Below, piece after piece: positions 33,371-41,011 of a DNA stretch of 64,000 nucleotides. The translations under genes were made by a program, and so were the position numbers. Source of the stretch: a bacterium (lineage in GTDB: Bacteria; Bacillota; Clostridia; Lachnospirales; Lachnospiraceae); contig JAMPFT010000001.1 of NCBI GenBank assembly GCA_023664305.1, positions 104,400-168,399 on the forward strand. The letters are read 5' to 3'. The notes under the pieces are model-generated. The model did not search any database. It was not told the DNA's origin and saw only the letters and a list, made by a program, of their open reading frames with translations. Every line of letters starts with the position of its first letter. Within the stretch, counting starts at the first letter, position 1.

Positions 33371-35208
33371 ATTCCGTCTTCCTCCTCAAAGTAAATCCGA
33401 TGCCACAGCAGAAAGATATAAACCGTCCATAGCTTCCTGCTGTGATCCGCTTCTCCCGTCCTATGCTCCCGCAGCAGCTTCAAAAGGTATTCCCTTTGAA
33501 AATAAATCTCAGCCGTTTTACTTAAAAAAGCTTCCCTGATCTGCAGATACCAGCCCTCCTCCCGCAGCCAGTTACGGATCGGAATCGGAAAGCCCAGCTT
33601 TCCTCTAACGGATACCTTCCCGGGCAGGATCCCCCGGGCCGCCCTCCGCAGCGCATATTTGGTAGTGCGACGGCGGATTTTCATCCGGCGGGGCAGTCTT
33701 CTGGCAGCCTCATAGACGTCCAGATCCAGAAACGGCACCCTCACCTCCAGAGAATGCGCCATGCTCATGCGGTCCGCCTTCTTTAAGATATCCCCCGGCA
33801 GCCAATAGATTAAATCAATACTCTGCATCTGATCGGAATCGGAAAGCCCGCCGATTCTGTCGTAGGTTTTGCCAAGCACTTCCTCCGGATCGGCTCCCTG
33901 TCTGCGCTTTAGCAGTCTGTCCTTTTCCTCCGGACGGAAGACAAACGCATTCCCGATGTAGCGCTGCCGCAGGCCCCGTGCGCCCCGTATCAGATAATTT
34001 TTCCCCTTCCAGCGCCCGGGAATCTTCCCGGCGATCGCCGCAGTCCTCTTCCGCATTCCGGCGGGAAGCCACTGAATAAATCGGAGCGCATCAGGCTCCC
34101 GGTAGATATTGTATCCGCCGAACAGCTCGTCTGACCCCTCCCCCGACAGCACCGTCTTTACCTTTCCGGACGCCTCCTGCGAGAGAAAGTAAAGGGCTGC
34201 CGCGGAGGCGTCCCCCAAGGGCTCGTCCAGATAATAGACCACCTCCGGCAGCGCCTCCCAAAATTCCTTTTTCGTAATATATCTGCAGTGATGACTGACA
34301 GAAAGCTCTTTCGCCAGCTCCCCGGCGAACCCGGTCTCATCGTACCCTGCGCCCTCGTTTTGAAACCCTACGGTAAACGCTTCACGGCACCCGGAAAGCG
34401 CCGCCAACAGCCCGGAGTCCACTCCGCCCGACAGAAAACAGCCCACCTCCACATCGCTGACCAGATGTCTTTCCGCAGACTGCTTCAAGACCTCTCGAAG
34501 CTCCCGGATCCTGCCCTTTTTCTTTCCTCCCGGCTCCGGTATCAGCTCCGGCCCGAAATACCGCACAATTTCCGGCTTGCCCTTCCTGAAAATCAGATAA
34601 TGACCCGGCGGCAGCTGGAAAATCCCCTGAAAGAAGGTCTCCTCCAGGACGGAATACTGAAAGGAAAGATACTGCTCCAGCGCCCTCTCATTGACCTTCC
34701 GCCGATATCCCGGATACTCCAGGATGCTTTTGATCTCCGACGCAAACACAAACGCGCCGTCTGCAATCCTATAGTAAAAGGGCTTGATGCCAAAGAAGTC
34801 TCTTGCCGCAAAAAGAGTCCCCGTCTCCTCATCCCAGATCACAAAGGCAAACATTCCCCGCAGCATCTCAAGCAGACCGGCGCCGTACTCCTCATACCCG
34901 TGCAGCAGCACCTCGGAATCGGACTGACTCCGGAAACGGTGTCCCCTGCGGATCAGCTCCTCCCGCAGCCTTTGATAATTGTAAATTTCCCCGTTAAAGA
35001 GCAGAACCTTCTTCCCCGTCTCATTATACATAGGCTGTATGCCATGCTCCGGGTCAATGATACTCAGCCGCTGAAAACCGAGCGCCACCCGCTCCGACAG
35101 ATGCGTCCCGCTTCCGTCCGGCCCCCGGTGACGAATGGCGCGCATCATGCGCGCCAATACCTGCTCCCTCTCCTTTGTATCTCCGACAAACCCGCATATC
35201 CCGCACAT
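33349..35208 (-). CDS. asnB: Glutamine-hydrolysing asparagine synthetase
   Basis: Transfers amide nitrogen from glutamine to aspartate, or in some Firmicutes to diaminopimelate of peptidoglycan. The 619-residue product begins MCGICGF, with Cys2 as the glutaminase nucleophile, and has the synthetase P-loop SGGVDSGL near residue 259 and GEGSDELFGGY. Start at 35208 has GGAG 8 bases upstream; the in-frame ATG at 35226 would bury the catalytic Cys and is rejected. Coupling to a two-component system downstream suggests an envelope role, by analogy with Bacillus asnB; this is inference. Confidence 0.95.
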   Translation of the reverse strand: MCGICGFVGDTKEREQVLARMMRAIRHRGPDGSGTHLSERVALGFQRLSIIDPEHGIQPMYNETGKKVLLFNGEIYNYQRLREELIRRGHRFRSQSDSEVLLHGYEEYGAGLLEMLRGMFAFVIWDEETGTLFAARDFFGIKPFYYRIADGAFVFASEIKSILEYPGYRRKVNERALEQYLSFQYSVLEETFFQGIFQLPPGHYLIFRKGKPEIVRYFGPELIPEPGGKKKGRIRELREVLKQSAERHLVSDVEVGCFLSGGVDSGLLAALSGCREAFTVGFQNEGAGYDETGFAGELAKELSVSHHCRYITKKEFWEALPEVVYYLDEPLGDASAAALYFLSQEASGKVKTVLSGEGSDELFGGYNIYREPDALRFIQWLPAGMRKRTAAIAGKIPGRWKGKNYLIRGARGLRQRYIGNAFVFRPEEKDRLLKRRQGADPEEVLGKTYDRIGGLSDSDQMQSIDLIYWLPGDILKKADRMSMAHSLEVRVPFLDLDVYEAARRLPRRMKIRRRTTKYALRRAARGILPGKVSVRGKLGFPIPIRNWLREEGWYLQIREAFLSKTAEIYFQREYLLKLLREHRTGEADHSRKLWTVYIFLLWHRIYFEEEDGIWNGREE

Positions 35209-35268
35209 ACCCTTTGCTCCTTTCATCCTGTGTTTCTGCGGGTATTTTAAGGAACCCGGGTATCGAAA

Positions 35269-35297
35269 ATACTATCAAATTGTATCTGTTTTGTAAA
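35269..35297 (-). promoter_or_regulatory. Promoter of the asnB - regulator - kinase operon
   Basis: Minus strand TTTACA (35297-35292) and TAGTAT (35274-35269), 17-base spacer, with TG one base before the -10 (extended -10). It is 61 bases upstream of the asnB start. Confidence 0.65.
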
Positions 35298-35306
35298 AAG
35301 CAGACA

Positions 35307-36443
35307 TTAATCCGCTTCCAGCGTAAGGGCGTCCTCTCTTTGTTCGTCCGGTCTCAAAAATCGGCTTGTAGAGACGCGGAAACGCAGCTTGCTCTCCGGC
35401 ATCTGCAATTTTACAGGTAAGCCGTAGGAATCCGGTTTGCCCCCGGTGTTGGTTCCGATGATCCGGGCAATTCCGTTATCCTTTAAGGTGACCGCAAAGG
35501 TTCTCGCGCTGCTGAAGGTATGACAGGAAACCCTGCAGAGCAATTCCTTCGGAAAACAGAACGGCTTCTTTCTGTTTTTGACAAGCTCCCGCCTGCTCGA
35601 AATCTGTCTTGCCTCTCCCGAGGAATAATCTATCATCTCATATCTTCTGAAATAATCCACATCGGTATAGGAAATAAATTCGTCAATGACGGCCGAATTG
35701 CCTCCCATGTTCCGGCTCAGATCCAGCACGAACGATGTAATCTGCCTCTCCCGGCATAGCCACGCCATCGTTTCCAGCATCGCTCTATAATTCTCGTCGT
35801 ATCTGCAGGCCTTCAGCCGGAAAATCATTCTTTGACCCTGTATTTCATAATCGGCAAAACCGCCGTCTTCGTCAAAATCCAGAAAACCGTCGTATTCTTT
35901 GAGGCCGCACCTCTTTTTTACCGTTTCCCCGTTTACCGAAAAGGAAACGTCATAGCTGTCTTTTGCCCCAAATAAATATTTCAGGCTTCTTTCGCTGAAA
36001 AGATGGTAATTCTGATACGGGTACAAAATCATCCTGCTCATTACCAGATAACGGTTCTCGTGAGGGATTCTTTCCAGCATCAGCGAAATCAGATTCTCCA
36101 CAGTCACACCGTTTACCGCTGCAATCCGTGCATTCGCAGGGATTTCTTCATATCCTTTTCCGTCGAGAATCAGCCCGCCCTGCTCCGTCCATTCCAAACG
36201 GAACGGAATGCAAGGGTCGCCGATGGAATAGGGGACTTCAAGATTCGTATGACCGTCCCGAAAAAAAACGGTCAACTCCGTTCCCGCATCGATTAAGCTG
36301 TCATAAGAGCATACTTTTTCCTTCTTCGATTCATACAGCCGCGTAAAATCTCTTTCCTTTTGCGTGCCGTCAAAAAAAGAAGGATGTTTCAGCAGCGCCG
36401 CATATAAAAAGCGGAAATCCTCCCGCAATGCTTCGATTTTCAA
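35307..36443 (-). CDS. S41-family peptidase-like protein
   Basis: Serine protease of the tail-specific protease class, 378 residues. The C-terminal catalytic core has LDLSRNMGGNSAVID, the Ser-containing SSARTFA near residue 311 and GTNTGGKPDSYG, typical of S41. A PDZ-like region (IAAVNGVTVENLISLM) precedes it. No signal peptide or membrane segment is visible, so it may be cytosolic. It starts with TTG at 36443, with GGGAG and a further GGGGG upstream. It lies downstream of the NhaC-type gene and a dispersed hairpin element. Confidence 0.8.
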   Translation of the reverse strand: MKIEALREDFRFLYAALLKHPSFFDGTQKERDFTRLYESKKEKVCSYDSLIDAGTELTVFFRDGHTNLEVPYSIGDPCIPFRLEWTEQGGLILDGKGYEEIPANARIAAVNGVTVENLISLMLERIPHENRYLVMSRMILYPYQNYHLFSERSLKYLFGAKDSYDVSFSVNGETVKKRCGLKEYDGFLDFDEDGGFADYEIQGQRMIFRLKACRYDENYRAMLETMAWLCRERQITSFVLDLSRNMGGNSAVIDEFISYTDVDYFRRYEMIDYSSGEARQISSRRELVKNRKKPFCFPKELLCRVSCHTFSSARTFAVTLKDNGIARIIGTNTGGKPDSYGLPVKLQMPESKLRFRVSTSRFLRPDEQREDALTLEAD

Positions 36444-36497
36444 GGCTCCCTGTCCCCCTTCCCTGTGCTGGAACGCATTGGCCTACGGCAAACCGCC

Positions 36498-36576
36498 TGA
36501 CACTCACAAAAGTCAAAACCACGCGGCATTCGCCAAACGCTCCTGCAAGCATGGTGCTTCGCTCATTGCTCGCGGG
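36498..36576 (-). repeat. Dispersed bordered element, copy 1
   Basis: Shares TGACAC (36498), CGCGGCATTCGCCAA (36522-36536) and TTGCTCGCGG (36566-36575) with the element at 43476-43604. Between the last two borders is a different interior with a small hairpin AAGCA/TGCTT. It starts three bases past the stop of the NhaC-type gene. Confidence 0.7.
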
Positions 36577-36578
36577 AA

Positions 36579-37946
36579 TCAATCGGCTTTCTTTCCTCTT
36601 CCGTATCCGACAATCACCGCAGCCGCCAGTATCGCCAACATACAGAGGGAGTAAAAGTTTACAAAAGGGATCGATGCCGGCGCTACCGCAAAGTCTTCAC
36701 CAAACTGAGCCGACTGCTGGGCCGGAATCACGCAGTGTACCGTCCAGGGCGCCAGAAAACAAAACACGCAGCCGGTACAATCCAGCAGATTTGCGCGGCG
36801 ATACCGGTTTACTCCCGCCTTTTCCCCGATCTCATTTACCAGATCCCCAAGCGCTACGATAGCTACGGAAATGACGCCGGTTACCATACTGAGTATTCCG
36901 ACGGACAGCACGACAGCCGCTTCCGTGCTGCGCTCGCTCTTTGCAAAACGGGTCAAAAACACCCGTACATCCTCAAAAAGGCCGCTGCGTTCCACCACCC
37001 CGAGAAGCGCAAACACCGCAATCAGCATAGCCACGGTGCCCGCCGTCCCCGTAATCGCTTCTATGATTACCCCAGACACGGTAAAACCGCCCGGAAAAGA
37101 GATCAGCCCGTCCGGAGTATAGATCCCGAAAAGCAGTCCCGCGGCTACCCCCGCCAATATCCCCCAGGACAAGGCGGTGATCAGATGCTTTCTCATCAGA
37201 CACAGGACGATAATCACCGCCGGAACGATCAGCATGACCAGGCTTGCCGGATTCGCCGTACCTGCCGCCGTCTGAAGCGCCGCTCCCCTGTCCGTGGTTT
37301 TGGAAAAGATAAGAAACAGGACAAGGGCTCCCGCCGCCGCAGGCAGACTGTACCGCATCCTTGTCTTTACCACGGTCCCCAGATCCGCGTGCTGGGTGGC
37401 GGAGGAGGCGATCGTGGTATCCGAGATCGGCCCCAGGTTATCGCCAAAGGCCGCCCCCGATACGATGGCTCCGATCATAAATTCCGGGGCAGCCCCCGCC
37501 ATCACCCCAACCGGAAACAAAATCGGGATCACCACAAAATAGGTTCCCACCGAAGTTCCCGTCGCAAAGGCCAGCAGACAGGTGATGAGAAAAGAAGCCG
37601 CCACAAAAAGCTTTCCCGTAAAGCCCGCCGCCACCACATAGGCCGCGATCGTCTGCACCGCCCCGCTGGCCGAGATCAGCTTGCCGGAGACCGCCGCCAA
37701 AATCACCGCCATCGCAATCACGCCAAACATAGGCTTGCTTAAGCCGTAAATCAACGCTTCCCCGTATGCCTTTTCGTCCTTTACAAAGAGAACTCCTGTC
37801 ACCAGCGCCGCAAAAAAGGCCAGCACATACCCGTTTACGTTCGACTGGCGAAGCGCCGCCCATATAATCATGGCTGCCGCCACAAGAAGCGGCGCAAGCT
37901 TTCCAAACCTTCCGAACCGAAATTCGATTCTCTCCTTCTGTTCCAT
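36579..37946 (-). CDS. NhaC-family Na+/H+ antiporter-like transporter
   Basis: Integral membrane exchanger of 455 residues with about 11-12 hydrophobic segments. The conserved NhaC block is present: FATGTSVGTYFVVIPI, and GAIVSGAAFGDNLGPISDTT near residue 165. NhaC members exchange sodium for protons or organic acids such as malate for lactate, so the substrate is not certain. Start 37946 (MEQKERIEF) has AGGA 5 bases upstream; an extension to 38012 is basic and unlikely. The stop is followed directly by a dispersed hairpin element. Confidence 0.88.
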   Translation of the reverse strand: MEQKERIEFRFGRFGKLAPLLVAAAMIIWAALRQSNVNGYVLAFFAALVTGVLFVKDEKAYGEALIYGLSKPMFGVIAMAVILAAVSGKLISASGAVQTIAAYVVAAGFTGKLFVAASFLITCLLAFATGTSVGTYFVVIPILFPVGVMAGAAPEFMIGAIVSGAAFGDNLGPISDTTIASSATQHADLGTVVKTRMRYSLPAAAGALVLFLIFSKTTDRGAALQTAAGTANPASLVMLIVPAVIIVLCLMRKHLITALSWGILAGVAAGLLFGIYTPDGLISFPGGFTVSGVIIEAITGTAGTVAMLIAVFALLGVVERSGLFEDVRVFLTRFAKSERSTEAAVVLSVGILSMVTGVISVAIVALGDLVNEIGEKAGVNRYRRANLLDCTGCVFCFLAPWTVHCVIPAQQSAQFGEDFAVAPASIPFVNFYSLCMLAILAAAVIVGYGRGKKAD

Positions 37947-38117
37947 TCTTTTCCTCATTTCCGCGCGTTTTGCGCTTTCTGCCATTCCTGCGCCGCCTTG
38001 GCGCTTTCTCATATTTTCACGCTGCTTACGCTTCCTTAAAGTGCTTTCGGATTTACAAAGCGAATCAATTCGCCCGATACCCTTCAGTGCATAATTTAGT
38101 CCTTCTTAGCAGGCGTA

Positions 38118-38759
38118 CTATACCGAACTCAGTTCGTCAACCGCTCCAAAAGGATTCTTGTTGACAAATACATCATTACAATACCGATTCCATTGAATCT
38201 CATACTGATCGTGCGGCAACAAAATCATATCCTTCGGCTGCCGTATCTTTCTTCGCTCTGCTTCCCGGACGAAAGTCCATACCCAATCGCCCGCTTCACT
38301 TTCCAAAGCCCTTACCGCACCGAAACCGTTCCGCACAGCCAGATACAGGCGGGTATGGCCGTCCAGAGAAATAAACCTGTCTCCATAAGGAATTACCGGA
38401 ACAACAATATCTTCCGCTTTGCGGACAAACGTCCCGACTGCTTCCAGCTTTTCATCGTCTATAAAAAACTGAGAAGGTTGAATGCTTTCAAGTGCGATGG
38501 AAAAGAGCTTCGGAACCGGATATTCCCTTATCAATCCATGGCTTTTATCATAGAATCTGATGATATGCGGCGCGTGAAATCGAAATTCTTCGATTAACGC
38601 TTTGTATACCGCCGGATCCTTTCCGGATACCACCGCCGATGTTGCATCCGTAATTTCGATTTGATAGGGTTCGTTGTCAACGAGATACGCTCCGTGCTGG
38701 TTCAATACGGTTTGGGAAAATCTGCCGTCCGTATAATTGTTTACTCTCTCAATATCCAT
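38118..38759 (-). CDS. Unknown protein with ParB-like motif
   Basis: No confident family. The 213-residue product contains VIPYGDRFISLDGHTRLYLAVRNGF (about residues 125-150), which resembles the ParB/sulfiredoxin nuclease-like signature DGHxRL. No signal peptide or membrane segment. GAGGGATAGC precedes the ATG at 38759; a second in-frame ATG at 38771 lacks a site. It is isolated between the NhaC-type gene and a repeat-rich region. Confidence 0.7.
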   Translation of the reverse strand: MDIERVNNYTDGRFSQTVLNQHGAYLVDNEPYQIEITDATSAVVSGKDPAVYKALIEEFRFHAPHIIRFYDKSHGLIREYPVPKLFSIALESIQPSQFFIDDEKLEAVGTFVRKAEDIVVPVIPYGDRFISLDGHTRLYLAVRNGFGAVRALESEAGDWVWTFVREAERRKIRQPKDMILLPHDQYEIQWNRYCNDVFVNKNPFGAVDELSSV

Positions 38760-38905
38760 GCTATCCCTCAAATTCCGCTTGTGATTTCATGCCCCGAAAG
38801 AAATACCGAGACTTTGTTTTCCGAATAGCCGCCGTTCCGTGTTCATCAACTGCTTTAACTGCCCTTGAAAAATTGTGATTTGTACCTGCCGCTCTGCTTC
38901 CATTA

Positions 38906-39115
38906 TTAGCCCCTGGATAATAAAATCGATTCTTTGATTTTATTATAGCCCTTAGATAATATAATCGGTTCTTTGATTTTATTATAGCCCTTGGATAATA
39001 AAATCGGTTCTTTGATTTTATTATAGCCCTTAGATAATATAATCGGTTCTTTGATTTTATTATACATAGGACGTCTACAAATTACAACTTCTTTTCCGAG
39101 AGTCTCCGACTCCAT
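38906..39115 (-). CDS. Possible small repeat protein (13-residue repeats)
   Basis: An ORF of 69 codons: a 17-residue lead followed by four copies of a 13-residue unit, YNKIKEPIILSKG or close variants. GAGG stands four bases before the ATG at 39115. The 39-bp period is a multiple of three, so a long ORF would arise by chance; nothing else supports translation. The DNA is much more AT-rich than its neighbours. Confidence 0.3.
   Translation of the reverse strand: MESETLGKEVVICRRPMYNKIKEPIILSKGYNKIKEPILLSKGYNKIKEPIILSKGYNKIKESILLSRG
38915..39072 (-). repeat. 39-bp tandem repeat, AT-rich
   Basis: About four near-identical units containing AATCGGTTCTTTGATTTTAT on the plus strand. Each unit contains TATAAT on the minus strand and small inverted repeats AATC/GATT. 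Contiguous, without spacers, so not a CRISPR array. Confidence 0.9.
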
Positions 39116-39271
39116 ACAGCCTCTTTACAGTCCGCCCTGCAAAAATGTCAGCCGCCTATGCGCACAGGCTTTATATATCTGAGGAAATTGGATATATTAA
39201 GCTTACACCGTAAGCGGCCCGAAACACGCAAAAAAACATGCCTGCTCTGTATTTTTTGGCGGAAAATCCTA

Positions 39272-39300
39272 TTGCGGAAAATACTCAAATATGATACACT
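39272..39300 (+). promoter_or_regulatory. Toxin promoter, copy 1
   Basis: TTGCGG at 39272-39277 and TACACT at 39295-39300 with a 17-base spacer and TG one base before the -10 box. The same arrangement is found 537 bases later at 39809-39837. Confidence 0.5.
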
Positions 39301-39339
39301 GACAGACATAGGGAAACCATAGAGCAAAAGGCGGCTTTA

Positions 39340-39385
39340 CCCTCCGTTTCGGAGGGGCTACCCTCCAGGCGAAAGAAGGGAGGGT
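39340..39385 (+). promoter_or_regulatory. Shine-Dalgarno-sequestering hairpins in the toxin leader, copy 1
   Basis: CCCTCC (39340-39345) pairs with GGAGGG (39351-39356), and ACCCTCC (39360-39366) pairs with GGAGGGT (39379-39385), which contains the toxin's Shine-Dalgarno. The first CCCTCC could also pair with the Shine-Dalgarno, so two alternative folds exist. The same bases occur in copy 2. Confidence 0.6.
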
Positions 39386-39391
39386 GATGCA

Positions 39392-39484
39392 ATGATTACA
39401 TATTCAGAGCTTATACAGACTGGGATCTTCATTGTTGCCCTTATAAGTTTGTGCTACACAATCTTCAAAGGGAAAAAGAAATAG
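39392..39484 (+). CDS. Small hydrophobic (holin-like) toxin, copy 1
   Basis: Thirty-residue peptide beginning MITYSELIQTGIFIVALIS and ending FKGKKK: one membrane segment followed by a basic tail. This is the pattern of small membrane toxins of Firmicutes annotated as holin-like and grouped with TxpA/BsrG-type type I toxins. GGGAGGG lies seven bases upstream of the ATG. An antisense promoter at 39584-39612 faces it, so the antitoxin would be an RNA covering its 3' end. Too short for standard gene calling. Confidence 0.8.
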   Translation: MITYSELIQTGIFIVALISLCYTIFKGKKK

Positions 39485-39577
39485 CCGCTGCTACCGCAAA
39501 TAGCAACGGCCGACCCCGTTAAGGGGTTGTAACTTGCAAATAAGGGTAGAGCCGCTTCTATGGCTTTCCCTTTTCTA
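39450..39577 (-). ncRNA. Predicted antisense antitoxin RNA, copy 1
   Basis: Inferred transcript from the 39584-39612 promoter. The 5' end near 39577 follows from the -10 box; the 3' end is a guess, set past the hairpin at 39484-39530 so that it overlaps the toxin's last codons. No transcript data. Confidence 0.45.
39484..39530 (+). terminator. Shared hairpins at the toxin 3' end, copy 1
   Basis: GCCGCTGCTA (39484-39493) pairs with TAGCAACGGC (39501-39510) with one G-U pair, then ACCCC/GGGGT (39513-39527). They lie in the sense/antisense overlap. T-runs are weak, so they may be interaction or termination structures. Confidence 0.5.
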
Positions 39578-39583
39578 TCTCCT

Positions 39584-39612
39584 ATCATATCACGTCGCGC
39601 GGATATTGGCAA
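39584..39612 (-). promoter_or_regulatory. Antisense promoter (antitoxin RNA), copy 1
   Basis: Minus strand TTGCCA (39612-39607) and TATGAT (39589-39584), spacer 17, with TG one base before the -10. Transcription toward the toxin gene would start near 39577 and produce an RNA complementary to the toxin mRNA 3' part. Confidence 0.65.
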
Positions 39613-39808
39613 GTTTTTTCCGTTCAATTAACAGCCGTTTTCACCCCGTTTTTCACCATTCTGCAGTTCCGCCATGCAAAAATGTTACACCTCCTATGTG
39701 CAAAGGCTTTACATGTCTGAGAAAATAGGATATATTAAGCTTACACCGTAAGCGGCCCGAAACACGCAAAAGAATATGTCGGCTCTGTATTTTTCAATAA
39801 AAATCCTA

Positions 39809-39837
39809 TTGCGGAAAATACTCAAATATGATACACT
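39809..39837 (+). promoter_or_regulatory. Toxin promoter, copy 2
   Basis: TTGCGG at 39809-39814 and TACACT at 39832-39837, spacer 17, as in copy 1. Confidence 0.5.
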
Positions 39838-39928
39838 GGCAGACATAGGGAAACCATAGAGCAAAAGGCGGCTTTACCCTCCGTTTCGGAGGGGCTACCC
39901 TCCAGGCGAAAGAAGGGAGGGTGATGCA

Positions 39929-40021
39929 ATGATTACATATTCAGAGCTTATACAGACTGGGATCTTCATTGTTGCCCTTATAAGTTTGTGCTACACAATC
40001 TTTAAAGGGAAAAAGAAATAG
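39929..40021 (+). CDS. Small hydrophobic (holin-like) toxin, copy 2
   Basis: Identical 30-residue peptide to copy 1 (one silent change TTC to TTT near the end). The same GGGAGGG site and leader hairpins precede it. With its own facing promoter at 40122-40150 it forms a second complete module. Identity of the peptide despite changes in flanking DNA suggests recent duplication or selection on the peptide. Confidence 0.8.
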   Translation: MITYSELIQTGIFIVALISLCYTIFKGKKK

Positions 40022-40121
40022 CCGCTGCTACCGCAAATAGCAACGGCTGGCCTCGTTAAGGGGTCACAACTGTAATATTGAGGGTAGAGCCGCTTCTATG
40101 GCTTTCCCTTTTCTATCATCT

Positions 40122-40150
40122 ATCATATCACGTCATGCAAAGATTGGCAA
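40122..40150 (-). promoter_or_regulatory. Antisense promoter (antitoxin RNA), copy 2
   Basis: Minus strand TTGCCA (40150-40145) and TATGAT (40127-40122), spacer 17. Both boxes and the spacer length match copy 1 although several spacer bases differ, which supports function. Confidence 0.65.
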
Positions 40151-40295
40151 GTGTTTTCCACTCTTTTTACAGTCCGTCCATGCAAAAATATCAGGCTCCT
40201 ATGCGCACAGACTTTACATATCTGAGGAAATTGGATATATTAATCTTACGCCGTGAATCAGAACTTCCAGTAAAGCAGAATAACTGCCGAAATAA

Positions 40296-40403
40296 ATGCT
40301 TACCTTTACGAAAGCATTCATGAGGTTTCACGGCTTTTCTCCAATGCAGGAAAGGCAGTCCCGTTCAGTTCATGAACCGGTATACCGTCAAAATCATAAT
40401 TGA
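40296..40403 (+). pseudogene. AraC-family regulator remnant, C-terminal end only
   Basis: Thirty-five codons in which FTKAFMRFHGFSPMQER matches the second helix-turn-helix and end of an AraC DNA-binding domain. The upstream part is missing and is replaced by the truncated third toxin-repeat copy. After QER the frame is lost; the other frame from 40372 (NRYTVKIIIEGG, then MEYKIEK) reads like the linker of AraC-GyrI fusion regulators. The most economical reading is one fused gene, truncated at the 5' end and frameshifted. Confidence 0.6.
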
Positions 40404-40416
40404 AGGAGGTTGTATC

Positions 40417-40878
40417 ATGGAATACAAAATTGAAAAATGGGAAGCGATGGAACTGCTCGTACACGCCGCAGACTTCCACGCAGAGACAAGCGAGCAGGAG
40501 ATCCCGGCCTTCTGGGATGCGTATTATGCAAACGAGGCGTACCGAAAAGTCCCCGGGTATCTGGGGGTATGCGCCCAGAAAAAGACAGACGGGGATGTAT
40601 TTCGATACGGGATCGGCTGTAAGGCTTCCGATGTGGAAGGCGTCCCGGAAGGATTTGAAATCCTTCACATTCCGGAATACTCCTGGGCCGTTTTTAAGTG
40701 TGTCGGTCCGTCGCCCGCGGCAATTCAGGCCATGTGGGAAAGGATCTATAAGGAGTGGCTGCCTATAGCGGAATATGAGCTTATCCCGGATTATGATATC
40801 GAAAATTATCTGCCGGGAGATCCCGCCTCTCCGGATTATGTGAGCGAAATCTGTATTCCCGTCAAAAGCAGGAAGTAG
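40417..40878 (+). CDS. GyrI-like small-molecule-binding domain protein
   Basis: Product of 153 residues of the GyrI-like/effector-binding fold: MEYKIEKWEAMELLVHA at the start, ILHIPEYSWAVFKCVGP in the middle, and C-terminal LPGDPASPDYVSEICIPV, all typical. GAAGGAGG precedes the ATG at 40417 by 6 bases, so it could be translated alone. It was probably the C-terminal half of an AraC-type regulator (see the upstream remnant). Alone it could bind ligand but not DNA. Confidence 0.82.
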   Translation: MEYKIEKWEAMELLVHAADFHAETSEQEIPAFWDAYYANEAYRKVPGYLGVCAQKKTDGDVFRYGIGCKASDVEGVPEGFEILHIPEYSWAVFKCVGPSPAAIQAMWERIYKEWLPIAEYELIPDYDIENYLPGDPASPDYVSEICIPVKSRK

Positions 40879-40898
40879 CTGCGGAGTTCCGGCTGCTG

Positions 40899-40927
40899 TT
40901 GCAAAGACAGCAAGAATACGGTATACT
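40899..40927 (+). promoter_or_regulatory. Promoter of the leader peptide - GNAT gene
   Basis: TTGCAA (40899-40904) and TATACT (40922-40927) with a 17-base spacer; start expected near 40934. Confidence 0.65.
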
Positions 40928-40972
40928 GTTTCTGCCGCCGTTCTTACAAAAAATCAGAAAGGAGTGATCATT

Positions 40973-41011
40973 ATGAAAAGAAATCGTGTGTGGAGGGCCC
41001 ACGAATCCTGA
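40973..41011 (+). CDS. Leader peptide upstream of the GNAT gene
   Basis: Twelve codons, MKRNRVWRAHES and TGA, with a strong AAAGGAG site 9 bases before the ATG. Codons 7-9 contain GGAGGG, which pairs with CCCTCC just after the stop. This placement is that of leader peptides controlling resistance genes by translational attenuation. Confidence 0.55.
   Translation: MKRNRVWRAHES

Larger units (their letters stand above)
39118..40255 (+). repeat. Tandem duplication of a type I toxin-antitoxin unit, 537-bp period, with truncated third copy
   Basis: Unit 1 (about 39118-39615) and unit 2 (about 39655-40152) are closely similar through leader, promoter, toxin ORF, hairpins and antisense promoter; matching points are 537 bases apart (for example toxin ATG 39392 and 39929). 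A third start of the unit at about 40165-40255 (ending near TTAATCTTACGCCG) stops before the toxin promoter and runs into an AraC gene remnant. Confidence 0.88.

Noticed and set aside
38915-39072. CRISPR-like repeat array
   Set aside because: Units are directly contiguous with no spacers and no cas genes are present; the same holds for the 20-bp array at 21835-21973.
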